Shown here: positions 6,247-11,370 of the stretch, piece after piece
Layout: the number at the start of each line of letters is the position of its first letter
How positions within the stretch are numbered: the stretch's first letter is position 1
Assembly: GCA_017434685.1 (NCBI GenBank)
Contig: JAFREV010000131.1
Coordinates: 1 to 11,370 of the forward strand
Source: Mogibacterium sp.
GTDB lineage: Bacteria > Bacillota > Clostridia > Peptostreptococcales > Anaerovoracaceae
Reading direction: 5' to 3'
Length of the DNA stretch: 11,370 nt
Position numbers and translations under genes: made by a program
Notes under the pieces: generated by a model
What the model was told of the DNA's origin: nothing
The model's input: only the letters and a program-made list of their open reading frames with translations
Databases searched by the model: none

Positions 6247-6276
6247 ATACAAAGTCAGATAATAATTATTTTGTAT
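6247..6276 (+). promoter_or_regulatory. AT-rich hairpin in the gyrB leader
   Basis: ATACAAAGT (6247-6255) can pair with ATTTTGTAT (6268-6276), 9 bp with one G-T pair and a 12-base loop, followed by TTTTGC. It lies 42 bases before the gyrB start. It could act as a weak attenuator or only be AT-rich DNA; the alternative -10-like TATATT at 6287-6292 lacks a -35 partner. Confidence 0.3.
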
Positions 6277-6318
6277 TTTTGCAATATATATTAGATTAGA
6301 AGAGAAGAGGAAAACAGA

Positions 6319-8244
6319 ATGGCACAAAAGCAAGAATACGGTGCAAGTCAAATAGAAGTCCTCGAAGGCCTTAAACCGGTCAGACTCAGACCGGGTATGT
6401 ACATCGGAAGTACCGGCCCTGCCGGACTGCACCACCTGGTGTATGAGATCGTGGACAACTCCGTCGACGAAGCACTGGCCGGATTTTGTAAAAACATCAC
6501 GGTAAGCATCGAGCAGGACAACTCGATTACAGTCAGCGATGACGGACGAGGCATGCCGGTAGACCTTCATCCGAAGATGAAGATACCTGCAGTTCAGGTT
6601 ATCCACACACAGCTTCACGCAGGCGGTAAATTCGGAGGCGGAGGATACAAGGTATCCGGCGGACTCCACGGAGTAGGAGCTTCTGTAGTTAACGCGCTTT
6701 CGACTCACATGACCGTACAGGTCAGAAGAGACAACAAGATCTATGAGCAGGAGTACTTCAGAGGCGAGACCGCCACAGAGCTCAAGGTCATAGGCGAATA
6801 CAAGACAGGAAAGACAGGCTCCAAGACGCAGTTCTGGCCTGACCCGGACATCTTCGATGAGACAGTCTACGACTACGACACACTCCAGAGAAGACTTCGA
6901 GAAATGGCCTTCCTTAATAAAGGCCTTTCGATTTCACTTGAAGACAAGAGAGTCAGCCCGCACAGAAAAGACCATTTCTACTTCGAGGGCGGAATCAAAG
7001 AGTTCGTGGAATACCTCAACAAGAATAAAGAGTCCATCAATCCGACGGTCTTCTACTACGAAGCCGAGAAACCGGGCTACTCGGTTGAGGTTGCCCTCCA
7101 GTACACAGACAGATACAGCGAAAACATCATCTCGTTTGCCAACAACATCCATACAAACGAGGGAGGCTTCCACGAAGTGGGCTTCAAGTCTTCGCTGACG
7201 CGTACCATCAATGACTACGCAAAGAGAAATAAATTCATCAAGGAAAACGACGACTCGCTGCAGGGAGAGGACGTGCGTGAAGGCATCACCGCCATCATCT
7301 CGGTCAAGCTCACCAACCCGCAGTTCGAGGGTCAGACCAAGGCCAAACTCGGAAACGCAGAGGTCAAAGGTTTCGTAGAGACCAACACATCCGAGCACCT
7401 CACTTACTTCCTTGAGGAAAATCCTAAACAGGCCAAGGTCATCATCGACAAATGCCTCAAAGCCCAGCGCGCAAGAGAAGCCGCACGTAAGGCCAGAGAG
7501 ATCACACGTAAGAGCAGCGTGCTCGAGACTACATCCCTTCCGGGCAAACTCGCAGACTGCTCCGAAAAGGATCCGGCACTTTCAGAGATCTTCCTCGTAG
7601 AGGGTGACTCCGCAGGCGGCTCCGCCAAGCAAGGGCGCGACAGAAACCGCCAGGCTGTTCTGCCGCTCAGAGGTAAAATCCTGAACGTCGAAAAGGCCAG
7701 ACTCGACAGAGTGCTCTCATCCGATGAGATCAAGAACATGATCACGGCATTCGGCTGCAACATCGGAAACGAGTTCGACCTCGATAAACTCAGATACCAC
7801 AAGATCATAATCATGACCGATGCGGACGTCGACGGAGCTCACATCAGAACGCTTCTTCTGACATTCTTCTTCAGATATATGACGCCGCTCATCGAGCAGG
7901 GTTATGTCTACGCCGCCCAGCCGCCGCTCTTCAGAGTAAAGCAGGGTAAACAGATTTGGTACACCTACTCGGATGCCGAGCAGGAGAAGCTCCTCGCTGA
8001 GCTCAAATCCAAAGGCGGTAACAATAAGGTAGAAATTCAGAGATACAAAGGACTCGGAGAGATGGACTTCAACCAGCTCTGGGAGACCACAATGGACTAC
8101 GACAACCGCACGCTCATCAGAATCACAGTCGATGACGCGCAGGCCGCGGACGAAATCTTCACCACCCTGATGGGCGACAAAGTTCCGCCGCGCAAAGCCT
8201 TCATCGAAGAGAACGCGCGCTACGTCCAGAACCTGGACATTTAA
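6319..8244 (+). CDS. gyrB: DNA gyrase subunit B
   Basis: 641 residues, usual length for a Gram-positive GyrB. It supplies the ATPase and TOPRIM parts of the A2B2 gyrase that introduces negative supercoils. The GHKL ATPase domain shows EIVDNSVDEA (Glu43, Asn47), DDGRGMP (74-80) and GGKFGGGGYKVSGGLHGVG (102-120). The transducer domain spans about 225-395. The TOPRIM domain has EGDSAGGSAKQGR (428-440, catalytic Glu428), PLRGKILNVEKAR (449-461) and the metal-binding DADVDG (501-506). The C-terminal tail has QRYKGLGEM (574-582) and ends in ARYVQNLDI, as expected. Start supported by AAGAGG 8 bases before ATG. Asp430 and Arg451, at the two TOPRIM positions linked to quinolone resistance, are the ordinary Gram-positive residues. 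Co-directional with gyrA; the stop codon lies inside the inverted repeat that opens the structured spacer. Confidence 0.98.
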   Translation: MAQKQEYGASQIEVLEGLKPVRLRPGMYIGSTGPAGLHHLVYEIVDNSVDEALAGFCKNITVSIEQDNSITVSDDGRGMPVDLHPKMKIPAVQVIHTQLHAGGKFGGGGYKVSGGLHGVGASVVNALSTHMTVQVRRDNKIYEQEYFRGETATELKVIGEYKTGKTGSKTQFWPDPDIFDETVYDYDTLQRRLREMAFLNKGLSISLEDKRVSPHRKDHFYFEGGIKEFVEYLNKNKESINPTVFYYEAEKPGYSVEVALQYTDRYSENIISFANNIHTNEGGFHEVGFKSSLTRTINDYAKRNKFIKENDDSLQGEDVREGITAIISVKLTNPQFEGQTKAKLGNAEVKGFVETNTSEHLTYFLEENPKQAKVIIDKCLKAQRAREAARKAREITRKSSVLETTSLPGKLADCSEKDPALSEIFLVEGDSAGGSAKQGRDRNRQAVLPLRGKILNVEKARLDRVLSSDEIKNMITAFGCNIGNEFDLDKLRYHKIIIMTDADVDGAHIRTLLLTFFFRYMTPLIEQGYVYAAQPPLFRVKQGKQIWYTYSDAEQEKLLAELKSKGGNNKVEIQRYKGLGEMDFNQLWETTMDYDNRTLIRITVDDAQAADEIFTTLMGDKVPPRKAFIEENARYVQNLDI

Positions 8245-8427
8245 AACTGGCAATGCAGCGCGAGACTGCGGAGGAGCCGCTAAGAGCGACGCGAGAAAAC
8301 CGCAGGCGATTGGCTAGGAACAGGCCGAGCAAGCGAAGCGCGTCGAGGCTGTTGCCCCAAGAGGCAAGGTGACGAGCATGACGCTCTCGGCGACGGAGCC
8401 CGTCGAGCGATGTATGACAGTTTTAAA
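8240..8427. repeat. Structured GC-rich element bounded by 10-bp inverted repeats, between gyrB and gyrA
   Basis: TTTAAAACTG (8240-8249) and CAGTTTTAAA (8418-8427) are perfect inverted copies; with mismatches the symmetry extends to 14 of 16 positions. The interior is visibly GC-richer than ordinary spacers and packed with hairpins: CGACGG/CCGTCG (8391-8396 with 8400-8405), CTGCGG/CCGCAG (8266-8271 with 8300-8305), AACAG-CC/GG-CTGTT (8319-8326 with 8347-8353, one bulged G), TTGCC/GGCAA (8352-8356 with 8363-8367), GCGG/CCGC (8268-8271 with 8277-8280). CGCGAGA occurs twice (8259-8265, 8290-8296). No open frame or transposase is present. TTAA (or TA) at both edges could be a target duplication; removing the element would leave a compact spacer and the same gyrB stop. 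It may be a MITE-like or REP-like unit or a structured RNA; I do not recognise a family. Confidence 0.6.
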
Positions 8428-8459
8428 GGTAACTTTAAGAGATAAGAAGGAATTAAGAG

Positions 8460-10991
8460 ATGGCAAATTTGTTGGACAACAGCAACATAATCGAGCACGA
8501 AATATACGACGAGATGAAAAACTCATACATCGACTACGCCATGAGCGTAATCGTAGGTCGTGCTCTTCCGGATGTCAGAGACGGACTCAAGCCGGTACAC
8601 AGGAGAATCCTCTACGGCATGCACTCCCTCGGCATCACACCGGACAAACCACATAAGAAATCGGCGCGTATCGTCGGAGAAGTAATGGGTAAATACCATC
8701 CTCACGGAGACAGCTCCATTTACGAGGCTATGGTAAAACTCGCCCAGGACTTCTCGACAAGATATCCGCTCGTTGACGGACACGGCAACTTCGGTTCGGT
8801 GGACGGAGACGGCGCCGCTGCATCGAGATACACCGAAGCGAGGATGTCACCGTTCTCACTGCAGATGGTCAGAGACATCGAAAAAGACACGGTGGATTTC
8901 GCAGACAACTACGACGGAGAAGAGCAGGAGCCGGTAGTACTCCCATCGAGAGTTCCGAATCTCCTCATCAACGGCTCAAACGGAATTGCCGTAGGTATGG
9001 CTACATCGATTCCGCCGCACAACCTCGGCGAGACCATAGACGCCTGCGTCAAGATGATAGAAGAGCCGGAGTGCACAATTGAAGATCTGACCAAGATCAT
9101 CAAAGGACCGGACTTCCCGACCGGTGCCATGATACTCGGCAAGAGTGCAGCGAGAGAGGCCTACCTCACAGGACAGGGCAAAGTAAATGTCCGCTCGGTC
9201 TGCGAGATCGAAGAGACCAAGGGCGGCCGCATGCACATCGTCGTATCCGAGATTCCGTTCCAGGTCAACAAAGCCAGACTCATCGAGTCTATGGCCGACC
9301 TCGTAAGGGATAAGAAGATCGAAGGCATCAGTGCAATCCGCGACGAGTCAAACAGAGAGGGAACGAGAATCGTCATCGAGCTTAAGCGTGATGCGAACCC
9401 TAACGTAATCCTCAACAGATTGTACAAACATACATCGCTTCAGACATCGTTCAGCATGATCATGCTTGCCCTCGTAAACGGCGAGCCTAAAATCCTGAAC
9501 CTCAAACAGATACTCGAAGAGTACCTGAAGCACCAGAAAGAAGTAGTCACCAGGAGAACGAGATTCGACCTCGCCAAGGCAGAGGCCAGAGCGCACATCT
9601 TGGAAGGACTCATCATAGCGCTGGATAACATCGATGAAGTCATCGCGACCATCCGCTCCGCATACAACGATGCGAAGGAAAAACTGATGGTACGCTTCGG
9701 ACTTTCCGAGATTCAGGCACAGGCAATACTCGACATGAGACTTGCCAAACTGCAGGGTCTCGAGCGCGAGAAGATCCAGGCGGAGTATGACGAACTCCAG
9801 AAGAGAATCGCATACTACAAGAGCCTGCTTGCCGACGACCACAAACTCATGGGCGTTATCAGGGACGAGCTTCTCGAGATCAAGGACAAATGGGGTGACC
9901 CGAGACGCACCAAGATCGTAGCAGACGAGGGAGAACTCGACGAAGAGGCTCTCATCGATGAAGAGGATGTTGCCATCACACTGACACATCTCGGCTACGT
10001 CAAGAGAGTGCCGGCAGATACATACAAGGCTCAGAGGAGGGGCGGCAAAGGCATCGTGGGCCTGACGACGCGTGAGAGCGACTTCGTCCGCGACCTCATC
10101 ATAACGAGCACACACGACTACCTCATGTTCTTCACCGACATGGGCCGTGTATACAAGATCAAGGCATACGAGATTCCGGAAGCATCCAGGACAGCCAAGG
10201 GCACACCGGTTATCAACTTCCTCAATCTCAACGCGACAGAGCGCGTGACCGCGATGATTCCTATCCGCGAGTTCAGCGCCAACGAATGCCTCGTGATGGT
10301 AACGCGTCAGGGTACGATCAAGAAGACGCCGCTTAGCGAGTTCGACACGAACCGCAAGACCGGTCTCATCGCAATCACACTCAAGGAAGGCGACAAACTC
10401 ATCTCGGTTGCCCAGGCGACAGGAGAAGAGAATGTACTCGTAGTCACCAAGAAGGGTAAGGCAATCGCATTCTCCGAGAAGGACGTAAGACCTATGGGCC
10501 GCAACGCCGGCGGAGTCAGAGCGATACTGCTCGACAAGGACGACGAGGTCGTATCCATGGAACTCGACATCGACCAGCAGAGGAAGATGCTCGTAATCAC
10601 GGAGAACGGATTCGGGAAGAGAACACCGCTTCCTGAGTACAGACTTCAGGCCAGAGGCGGCAAGGGAGTTGCCACATACGACAAGACCAAGTTCGGCAAG
10701 ACGGGACTTCTCGTCGGAGCGACCATAGTAAATGACGAGGACGAGGTCATGGTCATCAACTCCAACGGAGTCATCATACGTATCCGTGCAAACGAAGTTT
10801 CCACTTCGGGACGTACGACACAGGGAGTCAAGATCATGAAGGTCGAAAAGGACAACCGCATCGTATCGTTTGCCAAGGTCATCGATGAGGACAGTGCCGA
10901 GAAGGCAGTCGAAGCCAAGAAGACCAAGCCGGAAAATCCGAATGTCGGATCCGACGGCAACGAACAGCTGACGCTGACTGACGAGGCGTAA
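8460..10991 (+). CDS. gyrA: DNA gyrase subunit A
   Basis: 843 residues, within the family range. It carries the breakage-reunion domain and the DNA-wrapping C-terminal domain of gyrase. The winged-helix region holds the quinolone-resistance segment HPHGDSSIYEAM (Ser85 and Glu89, equivalent to E. coli Ser83 and Asp87), i.e. the susceptible type with Gram-positive Glu. The active-site Tyr124 lies in AASRYTEARM. A long coiled-coil tower follows (about 350-490), then the GyrA box QRRGGKG (525-531) that distinguishes gyrase from topoisomerase IV and marks the start of the beta-pinwheel domain with its repeated GxxxR/K blades. The last 35 residues are a charged, probably flexible tail. Start supported by AGAAGGA 8 bases before ATG. 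It is downstream of gyrB across the structured spacer and probably shares its promoter. A strong hairpin at 11018-11059 closes the operon. Confidence 0.98.
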   Translation: MANLLDNSNIIEHEIYDEMKNSYIDYAMSVIVGRALPDVRDGLKPVHRRILYGMHSLGITPDKPHKKSARIVGEVMGKYHPHGDSSIYEAMVKLAQDFSTRYPLVDGHGNFGSVDGDGAAASRYTEARMSPFSLQMVRDIEKDTVDFADNYDGEEQEPVVLPSRVPNLLINGSNGIAVGMATSIPPHNLGETIDACVKMIEEPECTIEDLTKIIKGPDFPTGAMILGKSAAREAYLTGQGKVNVRSVCEIEETKGGRMHIVVSEIPFQVNKARLIESMADLVRDKKIEGISAIRDESNREGTRIVIELKRDANPNVILNRLYKHTSLQTSFSMIMLALVNGEPKILNLKQILEEYLKHQKEVVTRRTRFDLAKAEARAHILEGLIIALDNIDEVIATIRSAYNDAKEKLMVRFGLSEIQAQAILDMRLAKLQGLEREKIQAEYDELQKRIAYYKSLLADDHKLMGVIRDELLEIKDKWGDPRRTKIVADEGELDEEALIDEEDVAITLTHLGYVKRVPADTYKAQRRGGKGIVGLTTRESDFVRDLIITSTHDYLMFFTDMGRVYKIKAYEIPEASRTAKGTPVINFLNLNATERVTAMIPIREFSANECLVMVTRQGTIKKTPLSEFDTNRKTGLIAITLKEGDKLISVAQATGEENVLVVTKKGKAIAFSEKDVRPMGRNAGGVRAILLDKDDEVVSMELDIDQQRKMLVITENGFGKRTPLPEYRLQARGGKGVATYDKTKFGKTGLLVGATIVNDEDEVMVINSNGVIIRIRANEVSTSGRTTQGVKIMKVEKDNRIVSFAKVIDEDSAEKAVEAKKTKPENPNVGSDGNEQLTLTDEA

Positions 10992-11003
10992 ATATGTTAT
11001 AAT
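10974..11003 (+). promoter_or_regulatory. Possible promoter in the end of gyrA, reading to the downstream lipoprotein
   Basis: CTGACT (10974-10979), an 18-base spacer and a perfect TATAAT (10998-11003) preceded by TG at the extended position. The -10 box lies just after the gyrA stop. Transcripts would start near 11010 and meet the hairpin at 11018-11059 at once. Confidence 0.45.
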
Positions 11004-11017
11004 CGGAAACGAGGGAC

Positions 11018-11062
11018 AGGGACTTGTACAATTGTAATGAGCAGGTGTACAGAGTCCCTTTT
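11018..11062 (+). terminator. Strong hairpin after gyrA (terminator or attenuator)
   Basis: AGGGACT plus TGTACA (11018-11030) pairs with TGTACA plus AGTCCCT (11046-11051 and 11053-11059), 13 bp with a single bulged G (11052) and a 15-base loop, then TTTTCT. The long stem makes it a credible gyrA terminator; the T-tract is short, so some read-through into the next gene is possible. Confidence 0.7.
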
Positions 11063-11099
11063 CTATGTAAAGAAAGTTGATGAAAGGACAATTAAAGCT

Positions 11100-11370
11100 A
11101 TGAAGAAACTAAGTAAGATCACAACTCTGTTATTAGCGCTGGCACTTATGATGTCGGCATTCGCAGCCTGCGGCGGCAGTGGTGGCAGTGGAGATGCAGG
11201 TGCCGGAGAAGCCGCTAAGGAGTTGGAACCAAATATGGGAATGGAGGGCATCGTGTTTGCGGTCCCTGAAGACTGGAAAGCAACAGATGTCTATGATGGC
11301 GGAGCAAACTTTAAGACAAGCGATGAAAAAGCCAGACTGTGGAGCATGGTAACCACCGAGGAGTCGCTCA
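11100..11370 (+). CDS. Lipoprotein, N-terminal part (runs off the window)
   Basis: The first 90 codons are visible and the frame is open to the edge. Residues 1-23 form a lipoprotein signal peptide: basic start (MKKLSK), hydrophobic core with a Leu/Ala/Met run, and SAFAAC with Cys24 as the lipidation site. A Gly/Ser/Ala-rich linker follows (about 25-40), then the start of a folded domain with MEGIVFAVPEDWKATD and FKTSDEKARLW. The hydrophobic strand followed by P-x-x-W resembles surface or secreted single-domain proteins of Firmicutes, but I do not recognise a family. The likely ribosome binding site is AAAGGA (11083-11088), 11 bases before ATG, slightly far. It lies after the gyrA hairpin and probably uses the promoter at 10974-11003 or read-through. 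The signal peptide is clear; the function is unknown. Confidence 0.75.
   Translation, partial: MKKLSKITTLLLALALMMSAFAACGGSGGSGDAGAGEAAKELEPNMGMEGIVFAVPEDWKATDVYDGGANFKTSDEKARLWSMVTTEESL

Larger units (their letters stand above)
5950..6318. other. 369-bp divergent control region between the MATE gene and gyrB
   Basis: No convincing gene. Reading from left: the MATE ribosome binding site (TCCCT at 5956-5960 on the plus strand), its promoter (5987-6016), a rightward hairpin with a T-tract (6012-6034), about 110 bp with nothing recognised, the gyrB promoter (6149-6177) and a gyrB leader of about 135 bases with an AT-rich hairpin (6247-6276). No DnaA-box cluster was seen, so there is no support for an origin here. 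Confidence 0.6.

Noticed and set aside
6195..6299. A 34-codon open frame in the gyrB leader, ending 19 bases before gyrB
   Set aside because: Its purine run touches the ATG with no usable spacing, the composition is not protein-like for this genome, and part of it overlaps the leader hairpin. A leader peptide cannot be excluded but is not supported.
5950..6318. Possible replication origin in the AT-rich region before gyrB
   Set aside because: No DnaA-box cluster and no AT-rich repeats; the features are explained by two promoters, a hairpin and a leader.
6599..6607. TTATCCACA, a perfect DnaA-box sequence
   Set aside because: It lies inside gyrB where it encodes part of the conserved VIHTQLHAGGKF segment, and no cluster of further boxes is nearby. 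Near-matches TTATCCACC around 1139 and 5849 are isolated and also within coding sequence.
6076..6708. Minus-strand frame of 210 codons across the gyrB start and leader
   Set aside because: It overlaps the N-terminus of gyrB and the gyrB promoter and contains no recognisable domain; a shadow frame.
8280..8526. Short frames in the gyrB-gyrA spacer element on either strand
   Set aside because: Low-complexity Ser/Ala/Arg products without ribosome binding sites; the stretch is better explained as a structured non-coding element.
9348..10115. Long open frame of 255 codons antisense to gyrA
   Set aside because: It lies entirely opposite gyrA, has no ribosome binding site or recognisable domain, and arises from the codon bias of gyrA. 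The same holds for the other long antisense frames over gyrB and khpB.
11080..11103. Seven-codon frame with ATGA overlap to the lipoprotein start
   Set aside because: Too short and without a good ribosome binding site; the AAAGGA inside it is more simply the lipoprotein's own site.

Overview
The window looks like a chromosomal segment of a Gram-positive anaerobe of the Clostridia type. The basis is the presence of a Jag/KhpB protein after YidC, gyrB immediately before gyrA, short lipoproteins with Firmicute-style lipoboxes, AGGAGG-type ribosome binding sites, heavy use of AGA for arginine, and a GyrA with Glu (not Asp) in the quinolone-resistance region. The AGA-rich, medium-GC coding style would suit the Mogibacterium/Eubacterium (Family XIII) neighbourhood, but that placement is a guess.

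Layout, left to right. (1) Positions 1-1062: the tail of yidC and complete khpB (jag), a co-directional pair for membrane-protein insertion and an RNA-binding partner, closed by a hairpin at 1071-1101. (2) 1117-2158, minus strand: a small DUF4854-like lipoprotein and, upstream of it in the same transcription direction, a membrane-anchored coiled-coil protein with an Asn/Ser/Gly-rich tail. (3) 2273-3532: recF, with an unusual insertion of about 45-55 residues in its arm region, followed by a terminator. (4) 3679-4593: an XRE-type HTH fused to a Uma2/DUF820 nuclease-like domain, behind a good promoter overlaid with direct repeats. (5) 4597-5949, minus strand: a MATE-family transporter converging on the HTH-Uma2 gene with a 3-bp gap. 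(6) 5950-6318: a 369-bp divergent control region for the transporter and for gyrB. (7) 6319-10991: gyrB and gyrA, complete DNA gyrase, separated by a highly structured, GC-rich spacer of about 185 bp bounded by a 10-bp perfect inverted repeat. (8) From 11100: the start of a second lipoprotein, cut by the window edge, behind a hairpin and a possible promoter inside the end of gyrA.

How they work together: yidC-khpB, recF and gyrB-gyrA are the housekeeping set usually found around the replication origin (membrane insertion, recombination repair, supercoiling), but dnaA, dnaN and any cluster of DnaA boxes are not between them here, so this is a rearranged form of the usual origin neighbourhood. 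The accessory parts are the minus-strand membrane/lipoprotein pair, the HTH-Uma2 gene, the MATE gene and the gyrB-gyrA spacer element. I see no rRNA, tRNA, CRISPR array, transposase or phage gene. The strongest candidate for something undescribed is the inverted-repeat-bounded structured element between gyrB and gyrA.
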